A stretch of DNA of 64,000 nt, from positions 58,647,273 to 58,711,272 of the forward strand of contig CM060972.1 in NCBI GenBank assembly GCA_030765045.1. The letters are read 5' to 3'. The notes under the pieces were generated by a model. That model had not been told where the DNA came from. It searched no databases and saw only the letters and a program-made list of their open reading frames with translations. A program made the position numbers and the translations under genes. Source of the stretch: Tenodera sinensis (Eukaryota > Arthropoda > Insecta > Mantodea > Mantidae). Shown piece after piece: positions 12,436-23,105 of this stretch (its first letter is position 1; each line of letters opens with the position of its first letter).

Positions 12436-12560
12436 ATTCGCACTTCCATTCGTACTTTCAGATTCTAGGGAGGATGGGAAATAATCCTGATTAAGAAAAT
12501 ATTAATTCCTACCCTCCAGCCGGAAATTGAACCTGGGACGTTTAATCAAAATTGTTAGAA
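12240..12560 (-). mobile_element. SINE family Z, antisense, with internal (TG)n
   Basis: On the minus strand a B-box-like CCCAGGTTCAATTTCCGGC (about 12520-12540) is followed by a body matching the unit at 37950-38240: ATTATTTCCCATCCTCC, GTGCGAATGTGTATGTG and GGATTTAATGTA. This copy has an expanded (TG)n of about 58 bp (12373-12431) where the other copy has only a few TG units. Confidence 0.6.
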
Positions 12561-12908
12561 CCAAATTTGAGAAAATATAATAAAAATGCACCCCATTTTT
12601 TCTGTCTAAAGAGTAGCTTGAGGTTAAGAGATTTTCTTGAAAACCTTCGTATTGAAACCAGGGGAGATACTGAACTTTCTGTTTTATATTTAACCAGGCT
12701 TTTGTTTTTGTGTTTCCCTGCTTAGAGAGACGCGCAGACAGACAGATAAGCAGAGCAGACATGCATAGTGAGATATAGGAAGACACACACATGCACACGA
12801 GCCACTTTCTGAATGTTTTATTCAGGAGTCCAAGGTATTTTCAGGTAAATTTCGATATCAAATTGTTGAGTGGAACACAATACTTAGTTAAGTAGTAGAG
12901 AGAGTAAT
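12540..12908 (-). repeat. AT12 family, copy R (5' half, antisense)
   Basis: The minus strand ends at TACTCTCTCTACTACTTAAC (12908 downwards) and contains TTCCACTCAACAATTTGATA and a degenerate CA/GACA tract (about 12725-12800). Then come TTCAATACGAAGGTTTTCAA and the GAAAAAATGGGG block. Confidence 0.7.
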
Positions 12909-13329
12909 AAAGAATGGTTCGTAAAGCAAGAAAGGCATGACACTTGCTTGAAACAGTGTAACTTGCGGCCGCTTACCCCAGCCGCTGGATGTTTCTCATC
13001 CCGAGCTCTGCTGTGACTACAGTGGGGGTCCCATGTTCCCTGAAACAGCGGGGATACGCGTGAGTGTTTACCGGAAAGCAGAGAAACCACATCCTGAACA
13101 CATTGCCTTCCAAGAAACGGGCTTCACCTTCATGGAACAGAAGAACACATCTGCGGTATGCAACTGTTTAGTAAGCCACATTCATGGGAATGCTGAGACG
13201 GAAACTTCGTCAGCACATGCATATTGTTGTCTTCCGTATCGCCTACGCTTTCATTACTTCCGTCTCACATGTAGCACCCTTCACAATTACCATTATTACA
13301 AGTAATACCACAAGTCATTGTCAATTTAT
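12909..13329. other. Unassigned, slightly GC-elevated
   Basis: No family recognised. A 90-codon plus frame at 13033-13305 has no motif. Confidence 0.35.
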
Positions 13330-13406
13330 CAAGAGTTGCATTTATTAAAACTAGTCCGCAAATTGAAGGATGATATAGCCTATAAATGTTATTTAAATGC
13401 TGTATT
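13330..13406. repeat. Repeat X, copy 2, left part
   Basis: Matches 6330-6372 of copy 1 (GGCCTATGAAATGTTATGCT there; GCCTATAAATGTTATTTAAA here). The hAT insertion splits it from 15952-16340. Confidence 0.6.
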
Positions 13407-13969
13407 GTAATTACTAGAGCCCGGATTTTTATGTAATAATTACATATTTTAAATCCTGCATAATATTTCAATGAGAAGTAAAAATGTTGGCGAATTACGT
13501 CATTTGGGACTCCCTTACAAATTTTTATTTTGCACATTTCTACATATTTTAACAATGTTACATTAAACGTACATATTTGCTGGGTTTCGTTACAGTTGTA
13601 TTATTTTTTAAAATACAATGTCACATTGCAAACTACTGTGTTCAAAAGTTCTGCTGAAAGCAACAAAAATCAATCTGCGAAATAGGATGCAAGTTAAATT
13701 AAGAATGCAATAATAACCGCCTCGCCTCGTTCTGATTGTTGTCCGTTTATATCAAAGCAGGTGCCGCTGGACAATGTTGACCTCCAGTGTGACATTTGTC
13801 GTAGCGCTTTGGGATTTACAAGGACTGGAGAAATTGATTGTTACCATTGTCGCCGTAGTCGGCATCTTGTAATACAATAACTGCGAGGAAACAAAGTGAG
13901 CCGCTGGACAACCATCAATATAGCGAGGCGATAATACTGCAGTTGGTTTCTTGCAAGTCTTAGTAAAAT

Positions 13970-14695
13970 GGCACCAGTTGCGTCCTCGCTATCCTGCAAG
14001 TTGAATTCATGGGTGAAATTAGACAGCGCCTTTATAACCGACAGAAAAGTAAAAGATCTTCGTGAAAGCACCGCACAGAATTCAGTGCTATAAAAATAAT
14101 CTCCAACATGTCCCTTTGCCTCCTGAATCAGTACTTACAAGATGGAGTACATGGTTAAAAGCTGTGAACTTCTATTGTGAACATTTTGAAGGAGTCCAGT
14201 AAGTGGTGAACATGTTCTCTTCAGAAGTAGCTGTTTCCATGCGTGAATTTCAGGACATCTCAAGTGGCAAGCTCCTGTGCTTACATCAAAAGTAACTTAG
14301 GCTGGTTGCCTAGCACCATCAAGCAGTTGGAAACATCAGGTTCCCGTCTTCACGAATCTGTGGATTTAATTTAACGTGCATCACAGAAGCTTAGTGGAGT
14401 TGTGGGGAGGAAGGTAGGTGAAAAATTCAAATTCCTAAACAGGAATCCAGGGTACTGTAAGCTTGTATACGTGTCTAAAGTGCTAAATGATGACAATGTC
14501 GATTTACCAACACATTTCTCTGCAAATCAGATTCCTCTGCTAAAATATGCTCTTATTACTTCGTGTGACCTACAGAGAAGCTTCTCTGCTTATAAGAAGA
14601 TTTTATCTGATAGGAGACAAACAAAGACCCCTGAAAATATGGAAAAGTATATGGTTATTCGCTGTACGTTGAAAGAAGCAAAAGACTCAAAATGA
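13970..14695 (+). pseudogene. hAT transposase remnant with C-terminal dimerisation domain
   Basis: The last open piece (14402-14695) ends with NQIPLLKYALITSCDLQRSF, then SAYKKILSDRR and MEKYMV, the hAT C-terminal dimerisation signature. Upstream in shifted frames are CAYIKSNLGWLPSTIKQLE (about 14270-14330) and, around 13968-14060, MAPVASSLSCKLNSWVKLDS, a plausible N-terminus. The catalytic core between them is mostly lost: only about 200 codons remain against about 500-700 in intact hAT transposases. Several stops. The position between matched hAT ends supports the call. Confidence 0.85.
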
Positions 14696-14898
14696 AAATG
14701 CCTGGCTGTTCATTGTATGTCAAGAGATAGAAAACTGAAAATGCATCCTCGTTATAAAATTTAATTATTTGAATTGATTATTTCACTCACTGATGAATTG
14801 GTTCAGTATTTCAATATTGCTTTACCGACTAAAATTTAAGTAAAATAATTATGTGAAATGAGTAAGTTTAATACATATAATCCAAAACACATATTTTT

Positions 14899-15596
14899 AC
14901 TTTCTCTACTGGTAAGTAGGGGAAGTATTGTATTCCACCCAAAAATTCGATGTCAAGATTTCACCGGAAATATATGTTTTGAGGCCCCCTAAATTAAAAA
15001 AAAAGCATTTTTAGAAAAAGGTCCTGTGTGTGAGTCTATCAGTCTGTGGACAGCATAACTCAAAAACGAAAAGTCGGTTAAAAACCAAAGTTGGTATTTA
15101 AGTTTAATGTCTTTCAAGGATGCGACACGAAGATTTTGAAGAAAATAGCCCCACCCTAAACTACCCTTTACATGTAAAATTTTTCGAAAACTTTTATTTT
15201 CTTGAAAATGGCTCGAACGATTTAGATTAAAATGTCATATGTTTGAGATATTTTTATGACAAATGAAATGTATATCTTGAATTTTCTGGCTATAGGCCCC
15301 GTAGTCGTATTTGCTCTGGACAACTTTTGTATAACTGGTAAACCGTTAGAGATAGACCAAATCATATTATTCAAAAAATGTAGATCTTGCTAAAATACAC
15401 AATTTATGTACAAATAAATTTTCTTGTAGGGTGAAGCATTTCGGAGATATTCCTTGTTATGTGTGTGAGTTTCGGAAAACTTAGAACTTTCGTGAAAAGG
15501 ATCATCGTTGTTCATTTTTTTTATATGTTAAGTGGGCAAAGGCAACAGAATCCCAAAGCTTTAAAACATTTGACTATCGCACAAAGTAGAGAAAGT
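14899..15596 (+). repeat. AT12 family, copy C (reference copy, perfect inverted ends)
   Basis: Bounded by ACTTTCTCTACT (14899-14910) and its exact reverse complement AGTAGAGAAAGT (15585-15596). 698 bp, noncoding. The tandem-repeat position holds only a short TGTGTGTGAG tract (about 15024). The next 25 bases, CATGTGAGTGCAACACATCA and following T-run, are also shared with other copies. So either the true 3' end is further right or this flank was co-mobilised. Nested inside the hAT transposon. Confidence 0.85.
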
Positions 15597-15951
15597 CATG
15601 TGAGTGCAACACATCAGATTTTTTATTTCGGAATTACCTACTTGAAAATAAATTTTAGGTAAATTCTGCATAAAACAAAACATTTTCCCTATAATTCATT
15701 CTATATTTAGTAAATTTTAACTCACTGTAATTAATTTACGTACTTACAGAACCATCAAACTACAAAATTCTGGGTAATTTGCAGTCCGTATTTAGATTTG
15801 AGGTGGTAATCTTAGCATTTCGAGTATTACATAATTTTACATATTTTGTTGATATTGCATATTTCATTACATATTTTGATGTTTTTGTTACATAAATGTG
15901 TACATATTTCGCACCTTGATATTACATAAAAATCCGGGCTCTAGTAATTAC

Positions 15952-16340
15952 TAATCTCTTAAAAGGAAAATGAAGCAGGCATACATCAGCGTCCATTGGC
16001 ACGACCTACTGGAGGTATTACTACGTAACATGTAAAGTTTGAAGACTGTAGTTCAAAATTTGTGAAAAATTCTCTCAGCCTTAACATGCTTTATTCAATA
16101 AATATATAAAGTAATCCACATACTCACATACCTGTGGCTCTGGTGGCCAAAATGCCTGTACTTCTGAACATGTCCTCCTGCGTTTAATTAGCAACTGATC
16201 ATACCCAGTCATTCAATACAATACAAAATGTCTCAGCGGAGTCCAAACATATTTCCTATAGCATTCTGTGTTTTGAGATTTCCCTCTTCGAATTATTTCA
16301 TCTATTTCACCATTAGATGCTTCATAAAAGCGAGAGTCAG
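15952..16340. repeat. Repeat X, copy 2, right part
   Basis: Resumes repeat X after the hAT with TAATCTCTTAAAAGG and the segment GTGTTTTGAGATTTCCCTCT near 16268, which corresponds to about 6550 in copy 1. About 250 bp between these landmarks align poorly. Confidence 0.6.
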
Positions 16341-16348
16341 CCATTTTT

Positions 16349-16545
16349 ACCTTCTCTACTAGTAAGTTGAGGAAGTATTGTATTCCACCCAAAAATTCGA
16401 TATCGAGATTTCACCGGAAACATGTTTCGAGGCCTCCCTGAATCTAAAAAAAGCATTTTTAGAAAAAAGTCCGAGTCTGTCTCTGTGTCTGTCTATCTGT
16501 CTCTCTGTCTGGCTGTCTGTCTGTCTGAGCATTCTGTTTATAAAC
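16349..16545 (+). repeat. AT12 family, copy D (5' end only)
   Basis: Good match from ACCTTCTCTACTAGTAAGT through AAAAGCATTTTTAGAAAAAA. At the tandem-repeat position the copy has a TCTG/TGTC-rich tract (about 16474-16530) and then ends abruptly. Confidence 0.8.
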
Positions 16546-16689
16546 ATGTTGTTGACCTTTTAAATCTTTTTAACTTGAGTTACGGAAAGGAATTGATTTC
16601 AAATTACCAATATTTTTAACTAGTGTACAACAACTTTTAAGTCAGTACTTCCTCTTGAAAATGTAAAACCACTACCTATACTAATACTG

Positions 16690-17130
16690 TAAAGAAAGAA
16701 ATGTGTGAGGACGAGTGTATCTGTGTAAGTTGTGTAACCTTAAAAGCCACTCAACTGATCTGGATAATTCTTTCTCCACTGATAAACCTTATTCCTTCAT
16801 ATGGTCACAGACTACATAATGTTTCCAAATTTTGAAAACTGAGGGGGGGGGGTTTCTTTATCATATTCATGTTACTACATTTAAATCATGTTTCGTTAAA
16901 TGTGGATACAGGGGCTACTTTTGGCACTTGATTGCAACTATAGCAGATATTTACTGACTGGGGAGGCTTAAATACGAGTATTTTAAAACAGCTGTTTTAG
17001 GGGGCGTTGCACGTATATGCTTCATGTCACCACATTTCCCTCATATTTCACGGAAGTTTTATCAAGTAATAGTGTGGTATGGTTTTTATAAAAATCGAGT
17101 ACATTTAGATTCTAAAAGCTGCCATAAATG
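16690..17130 (+). repeat. Possible widespread arthropod repeat (CTATACTAATA type)
   Basis: CTATACTAATACTGTAAAG, then a TTCTTTCTCCACTGATAAAC segment and a statement-like row of poorly conserved AT-rich sequence. This resembles a repeat I know from several insect genomes, where it forms the 3' part of LINE or Penelope/Helitron-type elements. Class not determined. Confidence 0.3.
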
Positions 17131-18044
17131 ATAAGTTACCTTTATGTTCAATTTTATTTTCAATCGCTAACACACAAATCAACAATCTTTGGTCGACCTA
17201 AATGAAATTTTCTACGGATATACCTTACAAACCTAAAAGTACTACCCCTACCATATTTAATGCCTTACTAAGTAGAAAAAGTTGCTCTGTTTAGGCCATA
17301 ATCTGATCGAAGTATTGCTCAGGTAAGCAATAGGAGTTGGCAAAAATAATAGGTTAGGTTGCAACTTCCAAAAATCACTTTTGTTTTGAATTATACAGTA
17401 CCTAGTGGAAATTGTTAAAAGCTGTCCTTACTGATATTTTCAATCACTTATACATACAACCAAGATTTAAGTTACAGTCGCTTTTGCTACTTGAGATCGA
17501 AGAATGCGCAACTCTGAGTACCACGTTCAAAACGGAACTATTGTCCTGATTCAAAGCATCAAATTCTGGTCTCCTTGGAAATGACAGAAAAGCTGACATT
17601 GCAGAGGTAAATGTCAAATGCTGCAGGTGCTAGAAGTCTATTATTTTTACACTTCATAAATTAAATATAAAGCAGTGCTTTACCGGATCGGCAATAAAAC
17701 TGGGATACGACAGTGGTTGCGGCGTTCACGCCCGCATGTCCTGGCGTCTAGACTCTGCTGGGGCACCTGCTGTCCCATAAACTACACCGCGAAGTGATTT
17801 GCGTTTCATCCCCTATCTATCGGCCGAGTTTTTATGACCTCGTGCTGGCAGCCTAGAATTGCATCACTACACCAAGTACTAGAATGTGTATGGTAACCAT
17901 AACGATCAACAAAGAGATTTTGATGGCGTAATAAAGAGTCAGTTTAGAACATCCGATGTGTAACATTGACACAGATTTCTTAGCCATTCAACCTTTCAAA
18001 CTGTACATGTTACGTAACAAAATGTTTCGATTTTGGACGAATAT
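17131..18044. other. Unassigned DNA
   Basis: A GC-elevated patch at about 17690-17860 (CACGCCCGCATGTCC) is unexplained. Otherwise nothing is recognised. Confidence 0.35.
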
Positions 18045-18260
18045 TTTATGATTCCCACATTCAGGAAATCTTGGGTTCGATTCCCGTGTCCAACGTTCTC
18101 GAGAGTTTCTCCGGGTTGCTGGGCGAATGCTTGGAAGGATAATTACCACAGCTAGGGCAATTATGCTTTCGCTTGCAACGTGTTGTATTGATAGTCCAGA
18201 GAGGGGTACGGGGTGACACGGGTAACCTGAACTGTAAGCATCGCGATTAGGGGTGTAACA
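18045..18260 (+). mobile_element. tRNA-type SINE, head truncated
   Basis: GGGTTCGATTCCCGTGTCC (about 18071) is a strong B box with a T-arm-like context. It is followed by GAGTTTCTCCGGGTTGCTGG and GCGAATGCTTGGAAGG. That order is shared loosely with the SINEs at 32.2 and 53.4 kb. No A box is visible. Confidence 0.6.
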
Positions 18261-18519
18261 ACATATCTAACTTAAAAAATACACATAAATACGTACCTAC
18301 ATGTGTAATACCAAAAGTATAAACATTTATGTGTTGTATTATCTTCTCATTCTTCTGTTTGCTTGTCAAATAGCCTAGTACATTTCCTAATGAACTTTTT
18401 AAACTCAGGATGGTGTAGTTTGTAAAATGGTATATTGCTACGTATCGATGTTTTATCTAGATCTTCAAAGAACTCCGCTGAAGTGGGAAAGGTCTTGTTC
18501 TATTGCCTTCGTACTGCCT

Positions 18520-18551
18520 TAGAATGCAACAAGTGATTTATGTTCTTTTTT

Positions 18552-18593
<42 letters not shown>

Positions 18594-18840
18594 TGTTGAA
18601 ATTTCTTTACAATTTGGTATTTCTGAATGACACAACCTACATTGTATGTTTTCTCCATTCACTGTGAAAGTATTTCTTACAAATTCTTCTACTAACGTTT
18701 CCAATGTGGCAGCACATGATGGTTCTGAACGCTGTATAGTGTAGAACATTGTCGTCCGAATCTGATCGCTCTTTGGGTCTTCTCTTCATGCTATCCTCCC
18801 AAGGGTCACGTTGGAAGTACAAACGCCCCACTAGGCCTAT
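18520..18840 (-). pseudogene. Possible BED/CGBP1-like transposon domain, antisense
   Basis: Minus frame 18749-18600 reads VEEFVRNTFTVNGENIQC, then RLCHSEIPN. This resembles the zinc-binding N-terminal domain of hAT-derived CGBP1-like proteins (paired Cys in C-x2-C). It runs into a poly-T tract on the plus strand (18548-18588). The upstream part (18750-18830) contains the block shared with 9.6 kb. The assignment is tentative. Confidence 0.35.
18548..18588. repeat. Poly-T tract
   Basis: About 40 T residues with one or two interruptions; possibly the poly-A tail of an antisense retroposon. Confidence 0.9.
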
Positions 18841-18850
18841 ATGCGGTTCT

Positions 18851-19427
18851 GTGCCTCAGTTATTGGACGCCTCTCCGTCTGAATACTCCTAAGGGGTCCC
18901 GGTGTCGAATATCGGTTGCAGTGAGCTACCTAGATAAGCGCTTTCGAGGATCTTCAAAAAGTAAATGTCGGATAACACTAAAATTTATGGACCGCGAATC
19001 ACTCATTCATGTAATATAATGTGCCCGGTTAAAGATGCTGATCTCAATAGTAATAATAGTATCGATGATGATAAACCAGCAGAGCTGCGTGTTCTGTCGG
19101 TTGTATACTAAACTAATAATTTAAAAGGATAACTGCAATGTTTGTCACTCATAATCAGAAAGTTCCGAGTACAAATTCCTTGCACGTTTTTTTTTTTAAT
19201 TTATTTTTTGTTTACTTGTTACCAGATAACTAATTGATATTTCAAAATACGACCATATATATTTCACAAATTAAACTACAAAAATGCTACATGTATGTGA
19301 CTACCCAACTAAGACTATCTGTAGGTCATTACAGTAGCTACGTAGCGTGGATACAAAGGGCATTGAAATATAAGTAATAAAATATTATAATTATTATTTA
19401 TTTATTTATGCCAACAAGCTTAATTGG
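18851..19427. other. Unassigned DNA
   Basis: Nothing recognised. Confidence 0.4.
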
Positions 19428-19480
19428 AAGATCCGTGATTCAAATCCCGGCTATGGCATTGAATTTTTCAGTCCTGATGC
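19428..19480 (+). mobile_element. SINE head fragment
   Basis: CCGTGATTCAAATCCCGGC is B-box-like. The following TATGGCATTGAATTTTT matches the fragment at 40188-40245. Confidence 0.5.
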
Positions 19481-20235
19481 CACCTCCTAAATAAAATATT
19501 ATATTTTTCAAACAACGATATTTGGATAAAATCAATAACAGCTCGTTAGGATTACTAATCTGCAACATGTAGAATACCTCCATCAATGTATTAACTGAAA
19601 TTAATAAATTCAAAACTAGTTGGGATATGAAATTAAATTGGCAGCATTACTAAGCTTAATGAAGAAAATGCATACTAAATGTTGGTTTCCAGCTTAATAT
19701 TTGCAAAATTCAGAAATAACATTATGGCCGCAGGTTACAGCAGAAAATAAAGAAAAAGTAAATCTAAAAATGAAAGGAATTTGATCATATGATTTTGTTC
19801 CACTGCAGACAAACTTTCACCTTTCCCAAAGAGGTGTGGAACGCTTGTGTCCTTTATTTGACCTTGAAGCGAGTTGATAGAAACCCAATTAGAGCTCGTT
19901 ACGTCGCATCACCCCCTCCTACTTGCGGTGGTCAGTGCCCTGATTATAATATGACCTCTGTCAGCTCCGAACTCGAATTCGCCCTTCATTATGTCAGATA
20001 TGACTAAATATTTTTAATTCGCTTTCATGTATCCATGGTGGAAAGTGGTTGATTTTACTCCCTTGGAAGTTATATTAGTTCAAAACAATTAAAAATAAAT
20101 AAATTAAATAAATAAATAAAAAGAATGTACTACCCAACATTTTAAAACATTCTAGCACAAATTACTGGAGAGAAAGTGCTCAGTTTTAGTTAGCACAAAG
20201 AACACTATATACTTGCTTTTTTTTTCTACTCGTTT
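19481..20235. other. Unassigned AT-rich DNA
   Basis: Includes a short AAAT tract at about 20090-20120. The 72-codon frame at 19789 has no motif. Confidence 0.4.
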
Positions 20236-20239
20236 TAAG

Positions 20240-20700
20240 CCATCTACGTTAAGCGACCCACTGCATTTATATTCACTTATTTTCTGTTTCCTTTCTATCT
20301 TTCCAATATTTCTTTATCCTATCACTGTGTTTTTTCTTCTTTCTTCGGTCTAAATTGTAGTTGTTTTCTTCTTCTTTTTCAACTGGAAATCTTCGGAATG
20401 TTGTATTAATTTTCTTAACTTTGTTCTATCCTGTATTATTTCTTCTGTTAATTCCATTTCATTTAAGTCTTTCCTTATCCCTTGCATCCATTGTTTAAGT
20501 ACCATTCTTACTTTCGTATATATGCTTGGAAACTTGTTTTATAGGTCTATTATCATCCATCCTCATTAAATGACCGAAGCATCTTATTCTTCTTCTCCTG
20601 ATTGTATCTGAAATCTCTTCACATTCTTTACTTTTATATCGGTCTTCATTTTTCCTGAGTCTAAGCTCTCCTTTTTCAGTTCGAATTGAATACTTGCTTG
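20240..20700 (-). pseudogene. LINE reverse transcriptase, C-terminal fragment, antisense
   Basis: Minus strand, with one shift, reads RRRRIRCFGHLMRMDDNRP and then QVSKHIYESKNG. After that come WMQGIRKDL and LTEEIIQDRTKLRKLI. This F/Y-G-H-x-x-R-M ... W-x-x-x-I-R-K-D-L ... D-R pattern is the C-terminal tail of insect LINEs. It differs in detail from the 846-1555 element, so it is probably another family. Only the tail is present. Confidence 0.7.
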
Positions 20701-21320
20701 TGTTATATAAGTTTTACAACTTTTTTCCAAGTTCAAAACTGCTTATTTTTAAACGTAACCTATTTGCACTCAGCAGAACAATGTTTGGTTCAACGACTGA
20801 AAATGTCATCTAAACAAACTTAAACTAATGGAAGAATACATTTATAAAGGGAATATAGTGGCTGTTAATGGTGAATATGCTCGTAAAATCTTGGATTATA
20901 TATGTATCAATCGCTAACTGCAGAAAGGCAACAAGTCCTGATTTTACAGGAGTGACAAAACACTGTTGACACTTCATTTTCAAACTCAGATTTTTTTCAA
21001 TTTTTTGTAGCTATTAAACGGTTAGTATGTTTCTAAAAGATATATGCATAACGTTTTATGTATTTGTCCTTAAGTATAGAACATGGGCATGATCCCTTTT
21101 TGCGATAAATGAAGTTCAAAAATGAAAACGACTTGTTAAATTTTTGAAAAATGCTTTATTTGTGCAGTATTGTCATAGTGCTATTTACTTGTTTTAATAC
21201 AACTTCCATACAGTACTGCTGAAGAGCTTCATTTATTCAGTTGGTTGATCTTCTTGAGTGGACACAGTAGTTATAGGCCATTACGTTTCATTCCTAAATC
21301 GCAGCTTTTGATCCGGAATA
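20701..21320. other. Unassigned DNA
   Basis: Nothing recognised. Confidence 0.4.
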
Positions 21321-21324
21321 TAAA

Positions 21325-22490
21325 TCAAAGTTGTCTTTGTATCCACAATTTTTGAGTGGTTGATGGGTAATACACTGAACAGCTTTTATTAGTTGTTAGT
21401 TCAAAGTCTCCCATAATTCTTCGTAAGCGAAAAATGTCATTGTGCAATCCAGCAGTATGCATACTGCATTCTGTCCCCCCTGGTTCATCAGAAGAAACTG
21501 ACATCTCACGGTATTTTGAGATTGAAAACGTTGTTTTGTTAAGTTTTACTATATTTTCCCCATAAGTCATTGCTTAAGCAAGTTCTCTTGTAAAACTTGG
21601 GCCATCAAGTCCGATAGTAAATTAAATTTTCAAATGACCTTTTCTTCACAGTAAACTTTCCAGGAACTTTTGAAGAAGTGTTAATCAGATGAATTACCTC
21701 ATCAGTTTCATAATATCTCTCTACTTTTCTTAGTTTTCTCCTTATAATTCAAAAGTCTCGGTCATTAGGCATAAACGAACGTCCCCTATAAGGAAACACC
21801 AAATTTATATTGTCAAATCTCTTAAGTTTCACAGAGCCATCATATATCTAACGAGGGTGTGGTTCTTGTTTTGACTAGCACAGTTGTCACCAAAATGGTG
21901 CAAAGTTTTACGTTCATCTGAAATTTTGTTTTATAGGTACCACATAAGCATAGATCATATTTCATTAGAACCTTCCCTTCATGACAGATAAAGAAGTAAT
22001 TTTTCGGGAAGCAATGTCGTGAATTCCAAAGACGTTCACTTGAGTTGCCTGAAATAATAAGTACTTTGTACTGGTATGCACGGTAATGCCAAATTAGCCA
22101 TGAAATCTACACATAATCCAACTTGTTTAGGTCTTTCTCTGTCGTATCTTTTACTTTTGCATTTCTTTACTTTGTAAAACGTTTAGCCTTCCAATGTGCA
22201 CCATAAGTTCTATTAAGAAAAGGACATTTTATTTTCAACTTGAGCACCTCACAGGTCGCACATGCGTCTTCTTCTTCTGCAGGTTGACCAAAACGTAATG
22301 AGTAATTTTGTTTTAAATAAGTCAAAAATTGTATAAGAAAGCCTCTTCTCACTGGCAAGTGTAGTTAAAAGGAACTGTTGTTTACAGCAGAAGAGGAACA
22401 GGTCCCGGAAGTGTTTCCTATCTGCAGTAAAACCAAAATTCAAACTGTCGCCGTATCTATAAAAATGATGGCGGACCTTCCCGTTTAGCA
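21325..22490 (-). pseudogene. Transposase-like pseudogene of the 'GQNKN'-type insect family
   Basis: Read on the minus strand with frameshifts, in order: FLTYLKQNYSLRFGQPAEE (about 22335-22280), CATCEVLKLKIKCPFLN (Cys pair), a FMANLALPCIPVQ-like segment near 22110. Then FGDNCASQNKNHTLVRYMM-like text near 21890-21840, RGRSFMPNDRDFGIIRRKLR near 21790-21730, and 21570-21325 as the C-terminal piece with FRLRRI. This order matches a group of uncharacterised, repeated insect proteins containing S/D-D-x-C-x-G/S-Q-N-K-N and R-G-H-S-F-x-P-x-D-R-D-F motifs, which I take to be DDE-type transposases. At least four frame changes, so nonfunctional. Superfamily not assigned. Confidence 0.65.
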
Positions 22491-22984
22491 ATAAACTGTG
22501 TGTCCACCCATTTAGAATCGATTTGTTCCTGAAAATTGAATTTGTAAATTTTGAGGACTAATTGTCCTTCTACAGTTAGCAGTTCATATATAATTGCGGG
22601 AAAGGAGAACACATACTATATGTTTGTTAACGGCGCTGTTAATTGCCAGAGTCATAACACCGTCGCCAGTGTGCCGGAATTTCGTCTGGTATGAGTTCTT
22701 TTACATATTAGTAAATATACTGACATGGGACGGTCGCTTAAAAAAACCATCGGTCTGAGTCTTATATTCGACTTCCCAGCGAGTGAACTGTCCGGAAGAA
22801 GAGGTTACTGGGGCGTATTTCGTCAGGTCACTAGGTCACCAAGTGAAGTGATAATAAAAAGGGGAACCAGTACACATTATGAAAGACAGCGAGAGTTGAA
22901 CTTGGTAATTAAGTGCGAGTAAAAAATTCGTGAAGTGACAGTTTTGAAAACTGGTCTAAATGACAATACTAAGTTTATATTTAA
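22491..22984. other. Unassigned DNA
   Basis: A 65-codon frame (22725-22922) has no recognisable motif. Confidence 0.4.
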
Positions 22985-23105
22985 TTTAAATCTCTTCTCT
23001 CTCTCTCCCTCTTTCTCTCTCACACACATATGAGTTTTTGTTTTTGATTTCTCAGGGACCTCAAAATGTGTATTTGGAGTGAAATCTGGATATCAAATGT
23101 TGGAC
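22985..23105 (-). repeat. AT12 family, copy Q fragment
   Basis: (TC)n and CACACACA lead into TTTCTCAGGGACCTCAAAAT and GTGAAATCTGGATATCAAA, the reverse complement of the family's 5' region. The first 40 bases of the element are missing. Confidence 0.6.

Larger units (their letters stand above)
13415..15943 (+). mobile_element. hAT-superfamily DNA transposon, complete ends
   Basis: Both ends carry the same 24-bp terminal inverted repeat beginning TAGAGCCCGGATTTTTATGT, fitting the hAT 5'-YARNG rule. The flanking 8-bp target duplication is exact: GTAATTAC at 13407-13414 and 15944-15951. Subterminal regions are rich in ACATATTT/TTACAT motifs, likely former transposase-binding sites. A decayed transposase gene lies at about 13970-14695, and an AT12 element is inserted at 14899-15596. 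Length 2,529 bp including that insert. The element is inactive. Confidence 0.93.

Noticed and set aside
13033..13305. 90-codon frame as host exon
   Set aside because: No motif, no splice-site context that I can defend.
13415..15943. hAT element as still active
   Set aside because: Its transposase is reduced to fragments with stops. Mobilisation in trans cannot be excluded but is not supported here.
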